From positions 102,674,540 to 102,738,539 of the forward strand of contig OX638130.1 of the NCBI GenBank assembly GCA_951804985.1: a DNA stretch of 64,000 nt. Reading direction: 5' to 3'. Under the pieces are notes generated by a model, which did not search any database, had not been told where the DNA came from, and saw only the letters and a list, made by a program, of their open reading frames with translations. Both the position numbers and the translations under genes were made by a program. Numbering within the stretch: the first letter of the stretch is position 1; every line of letters starts with the position of its first letter. This document shows positions 35,989 through 51,080 of the stretch, in pieces. The DNA is from Dryomyza anilis (Eukaryota; Arthropoda; Insecta; Diptera; Dryomyzidae).

Positions 35989-38210
35989 CATCAATATCTA
36001 TAAAATGCCCCCAGTTTGGACCCTCAAGGACGCTCCGTTTGGGAGTTATGGCCATTTAAAGAAAAATGTAATTCAAAACCTGATTACAGAAGAACCGACC
36101 GATCGAATTATATGAAATTTGCAGTGAATAATTGGGCCATCAATATCTATAAAATGCCCCCACTTTGGACCCTCTAGGACGCTCCGTTTGGTAGTTATGG
36201 CCATTTAAAGAAAAATGTAATTCAAAACCTGATTACAGAAGAACCGACCGATCGCATTATATGAAATTTGCAGTGAATCAATATCTATAAAATGCCCCCA
36301 CTTTGGACCCTCTAGGACGCTCCGTTTGGGAGTTATGGCCATTTAAAGAAAAATGTAATTCAAAACCTGATTAAAGCTGAACCTCTAGGACGCTCCTTTT
36401 AGGGGTTATGGCCATTTAAAGAAAAATGTAATTCAAAACCTGATTACAGAAGAACCGACCGATAAATCTATAAAATGCCCCCACTTTGGACCCTCTAGGA
36501 CGCTCCGTTTGGGAGTTATGGCCATTTAAAAACAATTGTAATTCAAAACCTGATTAAACCTGAACCGACCGATCGAATTATATGAAATTTGCAGTGAATA
36601 ATTGGGCCATCAATATCTACAAAATGCCCCCACTTTGGACCCTCTAGGACGCTCCGTTTAGGAGTTATGGCCATTTAAAGAAATATGTAATTCAAAACCA
36701 GATTACAGAAGAAACGACCGATCGAATTATATGAAATTTGCAGTGAATAATTGGGCCATCAATATCTATAAAATGCCCCCACTTTGGACCCTCTAGGACG
36801 CTCCGTTTGAGAGTTATGGCCATTTAAAGAAAAATGTAGTTCAAAACCTTATTACAGAAGAACCGACCGATCGAATTATATGAAATTTGCAGTGAATAAT
36901 ATCTATAAAATGCCCACACTTTGGACCCTCCGCTCCGTTTAGGAGTTATGGCCATTTAAAGAAAAATGTAATTCAAAATCTGATTAAACCTGAACCTTCC
37001 GATCGAATTATATGAAATTTGCAGTGAATAATTGGGCCATAAACATCTATAAAATGCCCCCACTTTGGACCCTCTAGCCATTTAAAGAAAAATGTAATTC
37101 AAAACCTGATTAAACCTGAACCGACCGATCAAAATGCCCCCACTTTGGACCCTCTAGGACGCTCCGTTTAGGAGTTATGGCCATTTAAAGAAATATGTAA
37201 TTCAAAACCAGATTACAGAGGACGCTCCGTTTGGGAGTTATGGCCATTTAAAGAAAAATGTAATTCAAAACCTGATTACAGAAGAACCGACCGATCGAAT
37301 TATATGAAATTTGCAGTGAATAATTGGGCCATCAATATCTATAAAATGCCCCCACTTTGGACCCTCTAAGACGCTCCGTTTAGGAGTTATGGCCATTTAA
37401 AGAAAAATGTAATTCAAAACCTGATTAAAGCTGAACCTCTAGGACGCTCCTTTTAGGGGTTATGGCCATTTAAAGAAAAATGCAATTCAAAACCTGATTA
37501 CAGAAGAACCGACCGATCGATCTATAAAATGCCCCCACTTTGGACCCTCTAGGACGCTCCGTTTGGGAGTTATGGCCATTTAAAGACAATTGTAATTCAA
37601 AACCTGATTAAACCTGAACCGACCGATCGAATTATATGAAATTTGCAGTGAATAATTGGGCCATCAATATCTATAAAATGCCCCCACTTCGGACCCTCTA
37701 GGATGCTCCGTTTGGGAGTTATGGTCATTTAAAGAAAAATGTAATTCAAAACCTGATTACAGAAGAACCGACCGATCGAATTATATGAAATTTGCAGTGA
37801 ATATCTATAAAATGCCCCCACTTTGGACCCTCTAGGACGCTCCGTTTAGGAGTTATGGCCATTTAAAGACAATTGTAATTCAAAATCTGATTAAACCTGA
37901 ACCGACCGATCGAATTATATGAAATTTGCAGTGAATAATTGGGCCATCAATATCTATAAAACGCCCACACTTTGGACCCTCTAGGACGCTCCGTTTAGGA
38001 GTTATGGCCATTTAAAGAAAAATGTAATTCAAAACCTGATTACAGAAGAACCGACCGATCGAATTATATGAAATTTGCAGTGAATAATTGGGCCATCAAT
38101 ATCTATAAAATGCCCCCACTTTGGACCCTCTAGCCATTTAAAGAAAAATGTAATTCAAAACCTGATTAAACCTGAACCGACCGATCAAAATGCCCCCACT
38201 TTGTGCCCTC
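35989..38210. repeat. Satellite sub-block: displaced 2.2-kb copy of 30480-32701
   Basis: Markers gaccctcaagg, gacgctccttttaggggtt (30880 and 36389) and gaccctctaagacg (31851 and 37360) all have an offset of 5509 bases. The copies diverge at both ends, and the sequence between them is a different mixture of monomers. Confidence 0.8.
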
Positions 38211-41200
38211 TAGGACGCTCCGTTTAGGAGTTATGGCCATTTACAGAAAAATGTAATTCAAAACCTGATTAAACCTGAACCGACCGATAGAATTATATGA
38301 AATTTGCAGTGAATAATTGGGCCATCAATATCTATAAAATGCCCCCACTTTGGACCCTCTAGGACGCTCCGTTTGGGAGTTATGGCCATTTAAAGAAAAA
38401 TGTAATTCAAAACCTGATTACAGAAGAACCTACCGATCGAATTATATGAAATTTGCAGTGAATAATTGGGCCATCAATATCTATAAAATGCCCCCACTTT
38501 GGACCCTCTAGGACGCTCCTTTTGGGAGTTATGGCCATTTAAAGAAAAATGTAATTCAAAACCTGATTAAAGCTGAACCTCTAGGACGCTCCGTTTAGGG
38601 GTTATGGCCATTTAAAGAAAAATGTAATTCAAAACCTGATTACAGAAGAACCGACCGATCGATCTATAAAATGCCCCCACTTTGGACCCTCTAGGACGCT
38701 CCGTTTGGGAGTTATGGCCATTTAAAGACAATTGTAATTCAAAACCTGATTAAACCTGAACCGACCGATCGAATTATATGAAATTTGCAGTGAATAATTG
38801 GGCCATCAATATCTATAAAATGCCCCCACTTCGGACCCTCTAGGATGCTCCGTTTGGGAGTTATGGTCATTTAAAGAAAAATGTAATTCAAAACCTGATT
38901 ACAGAAGAACCGACCGATCGAATTATATGAAATTTGCAGTGAATAATTGGGCCATCAATATCTATAAAATGCCCCCACTTTGGACCCTCTAGGACGCTCC
39001 GTTTAGGAGTTATGGCCATTTAAAGAACAATGTAATTCAAAACCTGATTAAACCTGAACCTTGCGATCGAATTATATGAAATTTGCAGTGAATATCTATA
39101 AAATGCCCCCACTTTGGACCCTCTAGGACGCTCCGTTTAGGAGTTATGGCCATTTAAAGACAATTGTAATTCAAAATCTGATTAAACCTGAACCGACCGA
39201 TCGAATTATATGAAATTTGCAGTGAATAATTGGGCCATCAATATCTATAAAACGCCCACACTTTGGACCCTCTAGGACGCTCCGTTTAGGAGTGGCCATA
39301 TTTAAAGAAAAATGTAATTCAAAACCTGATTACAGAAGAACCGACCGATCGAATTATATGAAATTTGCAGTGAATAATTGGGCCATCAATATCTATAAAA
39401 TGCCCCCACTTTGGACCCTCTAGCCATTTAAAGAAAAATGTAATTCAAAACCTGATTAAACCTGAACCGACCGATCAAAATGCCCCCACTTTGTGCCCTC
39501 TAGGACGCTCCGTTTAGGAGTTATGGCCATTTACAGAAAAATGTAATTCAAAACCTGATTAAACCTGAACCGACCGATAGAATTATATGAAATTTGCAGT
39601 GAATAATTGGGCCATCAATATCTATAAAATGCCCCCACTTTGGACCCTCTAGGACGCTCCGTTTGGGAGTTATGGCCATTTAAAGAAAAATGTAATTCAA
39701 AACCTGATTACAGAAGAACCTACCGATCGAATTATATGAAATTTGCAGTGAATAATTTGGCCATCAATATCTATAAAATGCCCCCACTTTGGACCCTCTA
39801 GGACGCTCCGTTTGGGAGTTATGGCCATTTAAAGAAAAATGTAATTCAAAACCAGATTACAGAAGAAACGCAGTGAATAATTGGGCCATAAACATCTATA
39901 AAATGCCCCCACTTTGGACCCTCTAGCCTTTTAAAGAAAAATGTAATTCAAAACCTGATTAAACCTGAACCGACCGATCAAAATGCCCCCACTTTGGACC
40001 CTCTAGGACGCTCCGTTTAGGAGTTATGGCCATTTACAGAAAAATGTAATTCAAAACCTGATTAAACCTGAACCGACCGATCGAATTATATGAAATTTGC
40101 AGTGAATATTTGGGCCATCAATATCTATAAAATGCCCCCACTTTGGACCCTCTAGGACGCTCCGTTTAGGAGTTATGGCCATTTAAAGAAAAATGTAATT
40201 CAAAACCTGATTAAAGCTGAACCTCTAGGACGCTCCGTTTAGGGGTTATGGCCATTTAAAGAAAAATGTAATTCAAAACCTGATTACAGAAGAACCGACC
40301 GATCGATCTATAAAATGCCCCCACTTTAGACCCTCTAGGACGCTCCGTTTAGGAGTTATGGCCATTTAAAGAAAAATGTAATTCAAAACCTGATTAAAGC
40401 TGAACCTCTAGGACGCTCCGTTTAGGAGTTATGGCCATTTAAAGAACAATGTAATTCAAAACCTGATTAAACCTGAACCTTGCGATCGAATTATATGAAA
40501 TTTGCAGTGAATAACTATAAAATGCCCCCACTTTGGACCCTCTAGGACGCTCCGTTTAGGAGTTATGGCCATTTAAAGACAATTGTAATTCAAAATCTGA
40601 TTAAACCTGAACCGACCGATCGAATTATATGAAATTTGCAGTGAATAATTGGGCCATCAATATCTATAAAACGCCCACACTTTGGACCCTCTAGGACGCT
40701 CCGTTTAGGAGTTATGGCCATTTAAAGAAAAATGTAATTCAAAACCTGATTACAGAAGAACCGACCGATCGAATTATATGAAATTTGCAGTGAATAATTG
40801 GGCCATCAATATCTATAAAATGCCCCCACTTTGGACCCTCTAGCCATTTAAAGAAAAATGTAATTCAAAACCTGATTAAACCTGAACCGACCGATCAAAA
40901 TGCCCCCACTTTGTGCCCTCTAGGACGCTCCGTTTAGGAGTTATGGCCATTTACAGAAAAATGTAATTCAAAACCTGATTAAACCTGAACCGACCGATAG
41001 AATTATATGAAATTTGCAGTGAATAATTGGGCCATCAATATCTATAAAATGCCCCCACTTTGGACCCTCTAGGACGCTCCGTTTGGGAGTTATGGCCATT
41101 TAAAGAAAAATGTAATTCAAAACCTGATTACAGAAGAACCTACCGATCGAATTATATGAAATTTGCAGTGAATAATTTGGCCATCAATATCTATAAAATG

Positions 41201-41399
41201 CCCCCACTTTGGACCCTCTAGGACGCTCCGTTTGGGAGTTATGGCCATTTAAAGAAAAATGTAATTCAAAACCAGATTACAGAAGAAACGCAGTGAATAA
41301 TTGGGCCATAAACATCTATAAAATGCCCCCACTTTGGACCCTCTAGCCTTTTAAAGAAAAATGTAATTCAAAACCTGATTAAACCTGAACCGACCGATC

Positions 41400-44300
41400 A
41401 AAATGCCCCACTTTGGACCCTCTAGGACGCTCCGTTTAGGAGTTATGGCCATTTACAGAAAAATGTAATTCAAAACCTGATTAAACCTGAACCGACCGAT
41501 CGAATTATATGAAATTTGCAGTGAATATTTGGGCATCAATATCTATAAAATGCCCCCACTTTGGACCCTCTAGGACGCTCCGTTTAGGAGTTATGGCCAT
41601 TTAAAGAAAAATGTAATTCAAAACCTGATTAAAGCTGAACCTCTAGGACGCTCCGTTTAGGGGTTATGGCCATTTAAAGAAAAATGTAATTCAAAACCTG
41701 ATTACAGAAGAACCGACCGATCGATCTATAAAATGCCCCCACTTTAGACCCTCTAGGACGCTCCGTTTAGGAGTTATGGCCATTTAAAGAAAAATGTAAT
41801 TCAAAACCTGATTAAAGCTGAACCTCTAGGACGCTCCGTTTAGGGGTTATGGCCATTTAAAAAAAAGAAAAATGTAATTCAAAACCAGATTACAGCAGAA
41901 ACGACCGATCGAATTATATGAAATTTGCAGTGAATAATTTGGCCATCAATATCTATAAAATGCCCCCACTTTGGACCCTCTAGGACGCTCCGTTTGGGAG
42001 TTATGGCCATTTAAAGAAAATGTAATTCAAAACCAGATTACAGAAGAAACGCAGTGAATAATTGGGCCATAAACATCTATAAAATGCCCCCACTTTGGAC
42101 CCTCTAGCCTTTTAAAGAAAAATGTAATTCAAAACCTGATTAAACCTGAACCGACCGATCAAAATGCCCCCACTTTGGACCTCTAGGACGCTCCGTTTGG
42201 TAGTTATGGCCATTTAAAGAAAAATGTAATTCAAAACCTGATTACAGAAGAACCGACCGATCGAATTATATGAAATTTGCACTGAATAATTGGGCCATCA
42301 ATATCTATAAAATGCCCACACTTTGGACCCTCTAGGACGCTCCGTTTAGGAGTTATGGCCATTTAAAGAAAAATGTAATTCAAAACCTGATTAAACCTGA
42401 ACCGACCGATCGAATTATATGAAATTTGCAGTGAATAATTGGGCCATCAATATCTATAAAATGCCCCCACTTTGGACCCTCTAGGACGCTCCGTTTGTAG
42501 TTATGGCCATTTAAAGAAAAATAAAATTCAAAACCTGATTACAGAAGAACCGACCGATCGCATTATATGAAATTTGCAGTGAATCAATATCTATAAAATG
42601 CCCCAGGTTGGACCCTCTAGGACGCTCCGTTTGGGAGTTATGGCCATTTAAGACAATTGTAATTCAAAACCTGATTACAGAAGAACCGACCGATCGAATT
42701 ATATGAAATTTGCAGTGAATAATTGGGCCTCTCTAGGACGCTCCATTTAGGAGTTATGGCCATTTAAAGAAAAATGTAATTCAAAACCTGATTACAGAAG
42801 AACCTACCGATCGAATTATATGAAATTTGCAGTGAATAATTGGGCCATCAATATCTATAAAATGCCCCCACTTTGGACCCTCTAGGACGCTCCGTTTGGG
42901 AGTTATGGCCATTAAAGAAAAATGTAATTCAAAACCAGATTACAGAAGAAACGCAGTGAATAATTGGGCCATAAACATCTATAAAATGCCCCCACTTTGG
43001 ACCCTCTAGCCATTTAAAGAAAAATGTAATTCAAAACCTGATTAAACCTGAACCGACCGATCAAAAATGCCCCCACTTTGGACCCTCTAGGACGCTCCGT
43101 TTGGTAGTTATGGCCATTTAAAGAAAAATGTAATTCAAAACCTGATTACAGAAGAACCGACCGATCGAATTATATGAAATTTGCACTGAATAATTGGGCC
43201 ATCAATATCTATAAAATGCCCACACTTTGTACCCTCTAGGACGCTCCGTTTAGGAGTTATGGCCATTTAAAGAAAAATGTAATTCAAAACCTGATTAAAC
43301 CTGAACCGACCGATCGAATTATATGAAATTTGCAGTGAATAATTGGGCCATCAATATCTATAAAATGCCCCCACTTTGACCCTCTAGGACGCTCCGTTTG
43401 GTAGTTATGGCCATTTAAAGAAAAATGTAATTCAAAACCTGATTACAGAAGAACCGACCGATCGCATTATATGAAATTTGCAGTGATCAATATCTATAAA
43501 ATGCCCCCACTTTGGACCCTCTAGGACGCTCCGTTTGGGAGTTATGGCCATTTAAAGACAATTGTAATTCAAAGCCTGATTACAGAAGAACCGACCGATC
43601 GAATTATTATGAAATTTGCAGTGAATAATTAGGCCTCTCTAGGACGCTCCATTTAGGAGTTATGGCCATTTAAAAAAAATGTAATTCAAAACCTGATTAA
43701 ACCTGAAACCGACCGATCGAATTATATGAAATTTGCAGTGAATAATTGGGCCATTAATATCTATAAAATGCCCACACTTTGGACCCTCTAGGACGCTCCG
43801 TTTGGGAGTTATGGTCATTTAAAGAAAAATGTAATTCAAAACCTGATTACAGAAGAACCGACCGATCGAATTATATGAAATTTGCAGTGAATAATTGGGC
43901 CATCAATATCTATAAAATGCCCCCACTTTGGACCCTCTAGGACGCTCCGTTTGGGAGTTATGGCCATTTAAAGACAATTGTAATCAAAACCTGATTAAAC
44001 CTGAACCGACCGATCGAATTATATGAAATTTGCAGTGAATATCTATAAAATGCCCCCACTTTGGACCCTCTAGGACGCTCCGTTTGGTAGTTATGGCCAT
44101 TTAAAGAAAAATGTAATTCAAAACCAGATTACAGAAGAAACGACCGATCGAATTATATGAAATTTGCAGTGAATAATTGGGCCATCAATATCTATAAAAT
44201 GCCCCCACTTTGGACCCTCTAGGACGCTCCGTTTGGTAGTTATGGTCATTTAAAGAAAAATGTAATTCAAAACCTGATTAAACCTGAACCGACCGATCGA

Positions 44301-46150
44301 ATTATATGAAATTTTGCAGTGAATAATTGGGCCATCAATATCTATAAAATGCCCCCACTTTGGACCCTCTAGGACGCTTCGTTTGGGAGTTATGGCCATT
44401 TAAAGAAAAATTTAATTCAAAACCTGATTAAAGCTGTAACCTCTAGGACGCTCCGTTTAGGGGTTATGGCCATTTAAAGAAAAATGTAATTCAAAACCTG
44501 ACTAAACCTGACCGACCGATCGAATTATATGAAATTTGCAGTGAATATCTATAAAATGCCCCACTTTGGATCCTCTAGGACGCTCCGTTTGGGAGTTATG
44601 GCCATTTAAAGACAATTGTAATTCAAAACCTGATTAAACCTGAACCGACCGATCGAATTATATGAAAATTTGCAGTGAATAATTGGGCCATCAATATCTA
44701 TAAAATGCCCCCACTTTGGACCCTCTAGGACGCTCCGTTTAGGAGTTATGGCCATTTAAAGAAAAATGTAATTCAAAACCTGATTACAGAAGAACCGACC
44801 GATCGAATTATATGAAATTTGCAGTGAATAATTGGGCCATCAATATCTATAAAATGCCCACACTTTGGACCCTCTAGGACGCTCCGTTTAGGTATGGCCA
44901 TTTAAAGAAAAATGTAATTCAAAACCTGATTAAACCTGAACCGACCGATCGAATTATATGAAATTTGCAGTGAATAATTGGGCCATCAATATCTATAAAA
45001 TGCCCCCACTTTGGACCCTCTAGGACGCTCCGTTTGGGAGTTATGGCCATTTAAAGAAAAATGTCATTCAAAACCTGATTACAGAAGAACCGACCGATCG
45101 ATATATAAAATGCCCCCACTTTGGACCCTCTAGGACGCTCCGTTTGGGAGTTATGGCCATTTAAAGACAATTGTAATTCAAAACCTGATTAAACCTGAAC
45201 CGACCGATCGAATTATATGAAATTTGCAGTGAATAATTGGGCCATAAACATCTATAAAATGCCCCCACTTTGGACCCTCTAGCCATTTAAAGAAAAATGT
45301 AATTCAAAACCTGATTAAACCTGAACCGACCGATCAAAATGTCCCCACTTTGGACCCTCTAGGACGCTCCGTTTAGGAGTTATAGCCATTTAAAGAAAAA
45401 TGTTATTCAAAACCAGATTACAGAAGAAACGACCGATCGAATTATATGAAATTTGCAGTGAATAATTGGGCCATCAATATCTATAAAATGCCCCCACTTT
45501 GGACCCTCTAGGACGCTCCGTTTAGGAGTTATGGCCATTTAAAGAAAAATGTAATTCAAAACCTGATTACAGAAGAACCGACCGATCGAATTATATGAAA
45601 TTTCCAGTGAATATTTGGGCCATCAATATCTATAAAATGCCCCACTATGGACCCTCTAGGACGCTCCGTTTAGGAGTTATGGCCATTTAAAGAAAAATGT
45701 AATTCAAAACCAGATTACAGAAGAAACGACCGATCGAATTATATGAAATTTGCAGTGAAATAATTGGGCCATCAATATCTATAAAATGCCCACACTTTGG
45801 ACCCTCTAGGACGCTCCGTTTAGGAGTTATGGCCATTTAAAGAAAAATGTATTTCAAAACCTGATTAAAGCTGAACCTCTAGAACGCTCCGTTTAGGGGT
45901 TATGGCCATTTAAAGAAAAATGTTATTCAAAACCTGATTACAGAAGAAACGACCGATCGAATTATATCAAATTTGCAGTGAAATAATTGGGCCATCAATA
46001 TCTATAAAATGCCCACACTTTGGACCCTCTAGGACGCTCCGTTTAGGAGTTATGAAAGAAAAATGTAATTCAAAACCAGATTACAGAAGAAACGACCGAT
46101 CGAATTATATCAAATTTGCAGTGAAATAATTGGGCCATCAATATCTATAA
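41400..46150. repeat. Satellite sub-block rich in single-base indels
   Basis: Unlike its neighbours, this part has many one-base length changes, mostly in homopolymers: atgccccac, gggcatcaat, ttggacctctagg, gtttgtagtt, tttaagacaatt, gaaattttgc, gaaaatttgc, tgaaataattgg. Probably residual long-read errors, although real decay is possible. Confidence 0.6.
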
Positions 46151-48219
46151 AATGCCCACACTTTGGACCCTCTAGGACGCTCCGTTTAGGAGTTATGGCC
46201 ATTTAAAGAAAAATGTATTTCAAAACCTGATTAAAGCTGAACCTCTAAGACGCTCCGTTTAGGGGTTATGGCCATTTAAAGAAAAATGTAATTCAAAACC
46301 TGATTACAGAAGAACCGACCTATAGATCTATAGAAACCGATCGATCTATAAAATGCCCCCACTTTGGATCCTCTAGGACGCTCCGTTTGGGAGTTATGGC
46401 CATTTAAAGAAAAATGTAATTCAAAACCTGATTACAGAAGAAACGACCGATCGAATTATATGAAATTTGCAGTGAATAATTGGGCCATCAATATCTATAA
46501 AACGCCCACACTTTGGACCCTCTAGGGACGCTCCGTTTAGGAGTTATGGCCATTTAAAGAAAAATGTAATTCAAAACCTGATTACAGAAGAACCGACCGA
46601 TCGAATTATATGAAATTTGCAGTGAATAATTGGGCCATCAATATCTATAAAATGCCCCCACTTTGGACCCTCTAGGACGCTCCGTTTAGGAGTTATGGCC
46701 ATTTAAAGAAAAATGTAATTCAAAACCTGATTACAGAAGAACCGACCGATCGAATTATATGAAATTTGCAGTGAATAATTGGGCCATCAATATCTATAAA
46801 ATGCCCCCACTTTGGACCCTCTAGGACGCTCCGTTTGGGAGTTATGGCCATTTAAAGACAATTGTAATTCAAAACCTGATTACAGAAGAACCGACCGATC
46901 GAATTATATGAAATTTGCAGTGAATAATTGGGCCATCAATATCTATAAAACGCCCACACTTTGGACCCTCTAGGACGCTCCGTTTAGGAGTTATGGCCAT
47001 TTAAAGAAAAATGTAATTCAAAACCAGATTACAGAAGAAACGACCGATCGAATTATATGAAATTTGCAGTGAATAATTGGGCCATCAATATCTATAATAC
47101 GCCCACACTTTGGACCCTCTAGGACGCTCCGTTTAGGAGTTATGGCAATTTAAAGAAAAATGTAATTCAAAACCTGATTACAGAAGAACCGATCGATCGA
47201 ATTATATGAAATTTGCAGTGAATAATTGGGCCATCAATATCTATAAAATGCCCCCACTTTGGACCCTCTAGCCATTTAAAGAAAAATGTAATTCAAAACC
47301 TGATTAAACCTGAACCGACCGATCAAAATGCCCCCACTTTGTGCCCTCTAGGACGCTCCGTTTAGGAGTTATGGCCATTTACAGAAAAATGTAATTCAAA
47401 ACCTGATTAAACCTGAACCGACCGATCGAATTATATGAAATTTGCAGTGAATAATTGGGCCATCAATATCTATAAAATGCCCCCACTTTGGACCCTCTAG
47501 GACGCTCCGTTTAGGAGTTATGGCCATTTAAAGAAAAATGTAATTCAAAACCAGATTACAGCAGAAACGACCGATCGAATTATATGAAATTTGCAGTGAA
47601 TAATTGGGCCAAAACCTGATTAAAGCTGAACCTCTAGGACGCTCCGTTTAGGGGTTATGGCCATTTAAAGAAAAAATGTAATTCAAAACCTGATTACAGA
47701 AGACCGACCGATCGATCTATAAAATGCACCCACTTTAGACCCTCTAGGACGCTCCGTTTGGGAGTTATGGCCATTTAAAGACAATTGTAATTCAAAACCT
47801 GATTAAAGCTGAACCTCTAGGACGCTCCGTTTAGGGGTTATGGCCATTTAAAGAAAAATGTAATTCAAAACCTGATTACAGAAGAACCGACCTATAGATC
47901 TATAGAACCGATCGATCTATAAAATGCCCCCACTTTGGACCCTCTAGGACGCTCCGTTTGGGAGTTATGGCCATTTAAAGAAAAATGTAATTCAAAACCT
48001 GATTAAACCTGAACCGACCGATCGAATTATATGAAATTTGCAGTGAATAATTGGGCCATCAATATCTATAAAACGCCCACACTTTGGACCCTCTAGGACG
48101 CTCCGTTTAGGAGTTATGGCCATTTAAAGAAAAATGTAATTCAAAACCTGATTACAGAAGAACCGACCGATCGAATTATATGAAATTTGCAGTGAATAAT
48201 TGGGCCATCAATATCTATA

Positions 48220-51080
48220 AAACGCCCACACTTTGGACCCTCTAGGACGCTACGTTTAGGAGTTATGGCCATTTAAAGAAAAATGTAATTCAAAACCTGA
48301 TTAAACCTGAACCGACCGATCGAATTATATGAAATTTGCAGTGAATATTTGGGCCATCAATATCTATAAAATGCCCCCACTTTGGACCCTCTAGGACGCT
48401 CCGTTTAGGAGTTATGGCCATTTAAAGAAAAATGTAATTCAAAACCTGATTACAGAAGAACCAACCGATCGAATTATATGAAATTTGCAGTGAATAATTG
48501 GGCCATCAATATCTATAAAATGCCCACACTTTGGACACTCTAGGACGCTACGTTTAGGAGTTATGGCCATTTAAAGAAAAATGTAATTCAAAACCTGATT
48601 AAACCTGAACCGACCGATCGAATTATATGAAATTTGCAGTGAATATTTGGGCCATCAATATCTATAAAATGCCCCCACTTTGGACCCTCTAGGACGCTCC
48701 GTTTAGGAGTTATGGCCATTTAAAGAAAAATGTAATTCAAAACCAGATTACAGAAGAAACGACCGATCGAATTATATGAAATTTGCAGTGAAATAATTGG
48801 GCCATCAATATCTATAAAATGCCCACACTTTGGACCCTCTAGGACGCTCCGTTTAGGAGTTATGGCCATTTAAAGAAAAATGTATTTCAAAACCTGATTA
48901 AAGCTGAACCTCTAGGACGCTCCGTTTAGGGGTTATGGCCATTTAAAGAAAAATGTAATTCAAAACCTGATTACAGAAGAACCGACCTATAGATCTATAG
49001 AACCGATCGATCTATAAAATGCCCCCACTTTGGATCCTCTAGGACGCTCCGTTTGGGAGTTATGGCCATTTAAAGAAAAATGTAATTCAAAACCTGATTA
49101 CAGAAGAAACGACCGATCGAATTATATGAAATTTGCAGTGAATAATTGGGCCATCAATATCTATAAAACGCCCACACTTTGGACCCTCTAGGACGCTCCG
49201 TTTAGGAGTTATGGCCATTTAAAGAAAAATGTAATTCAAAACCTGATTACAGAAGAACCGACCGATCGAATTATATGAAATTTGCAGTGAATAATTGGGC
49301 CATCAATATCTATAAAATGCCCCCACTTTGGACCCTCTAGGACGCTCCGTTTAGGAGTTATGGCCATTTAAAGAAAAATGTAATTCAAAACCTGATTACA
49401 GAAGAACCGACCGATCGAATTATATGAAATTTGCAGTGAATAATTGGGCCATAAACATCTATAAAATGCCCCCACTTTGGACCCTCTAGCCATTTAAAGA
49501 AAAATGTAATTCAAAACCTGATTAAACCTGAACCGACCGATCAAAATGCCCCCACTTTGTGCCCTCTAGGACGCTCCGTTTAGGAGTTATGGCCATTTAA
49601 AGAAAAATGTAATTCAAAACCTGATTACAGAAGAACCGACCGATCGAATTATATGAAATTTGCAGTGAATAATTGGGCCATCAATATCTATAAAACGCCC
49701 ACACTTTGGACCCTCTAGGACGCTACGTTTAGGAGTTATGGCCATTTAAAGAAAAATGTAATTCAAAACCTGATTAAACCTGAACCGACCGATCGAATTA
49801 TATGAAATTTGCAGTGAATATTTGGGCCATCAATATCTATAAAATGCCCCCACTTTGGACCCTCTAGGACGCTCCGTTTAGGAGTTATGGCCATTTAAAG
49901 AAAAATGTAATTCAAAACCTGATTACAGAAGAACCAACCGATCGAATTATATGAAATTTGCAGTGAATAATTGGGCCATCAATATCTATAAAATGCCCAC
50001 ACTTTGGACACTCTAGGACGCTACGTTTAGGAGTTATGGCCATTTAAAGAAAAATGTAATTCAAAACCTGATTAAACCTGAACCGACCGATCGAATTATA
50101 TGAAATTTGCAGTGAATATTTGGGCCATCAATATCTATAAAATGCCCCCACTTTGGACCCTCTAGGACGCTTCGTTTAGGAGTTATGGCCATTTAAAGAA
50201 AAATGTAATTCAAAACCAGATTACAGAAGAAACGACCGATCGAATTATATGAAATTTGCAGTGAAATAATTGGGCCATCAATATCTATAAAATGCCCACA
50301 CTTTGGACCCTCTAGGACGCTCCGTTTAGGAGTTATGGCCATTTAAAGAAAAATGTATTTCAAAACCTGATTAAAGCTGAACCTCTAGGACGCTCCGTTT
50401 AGGGGTTATGGCCATTTAAAGAAAAATGTAATTCAAAACCTGATTACAGAAGAACCGACCTATAGATCTATAGAACCGATCGATCTATAAAATGCCCCCA
50501 CTTTGGATCCTCTAGGACGCTCCGTTTGGGAGTTATGGCCATTTAAAGAAAAATGTAATTCAAAACCTGATTACAGAAGAAACGACCGATCGAATTATAT
50601 GAAATTTGCAGTGAATAATTGGGCCATCAATATCTATAAAACGCCCACACTTTGGACCCTCTAGGACGCTCCGTTTAGGAGTTATGGCCATTTAAAGAAA
50701 AATGTAATTCAAAACCTGATTACAGAAGAACCGACCGATCGAATTATATGAAATTTGCAGTGAATAATTGGGCCATCAATATCTATAAAATGCCCCCACT
50801 TTGGACCCTCTAGGACGCTCCGTTTAGGAGTTATGGCCATTTAAAGAAAAATGTAATTCAAAACCTGATTACAGAAGAACCGACCGATCGAATTATATGA
50901 AATTTGCAGTGAATAATTGGGCCATAAACATCTATAAAATGCCCCCACTTTGGACCCTCTAGCCATTTAAAGAAAAATGTAATTCAAAACCTGATTAAAC
51001 CTGAACCGACCGATCAAAATGCCCCCACTTTGTGCCCTCTAGGACGCTCCGTTTAGGAGTTATGGCCATTTAAAGAAAAA
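48220..51080. repeat. Satellite sub-block: tandem 1473-bp higher-order duplication
   Basis: ggacactctaggacgctacg (48533 and 50006) and the palindromic variant ctatagatctatag (48987 and 50460) share the same 1473-base offset, with near-identical monomers between. Confidence 0.8.
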
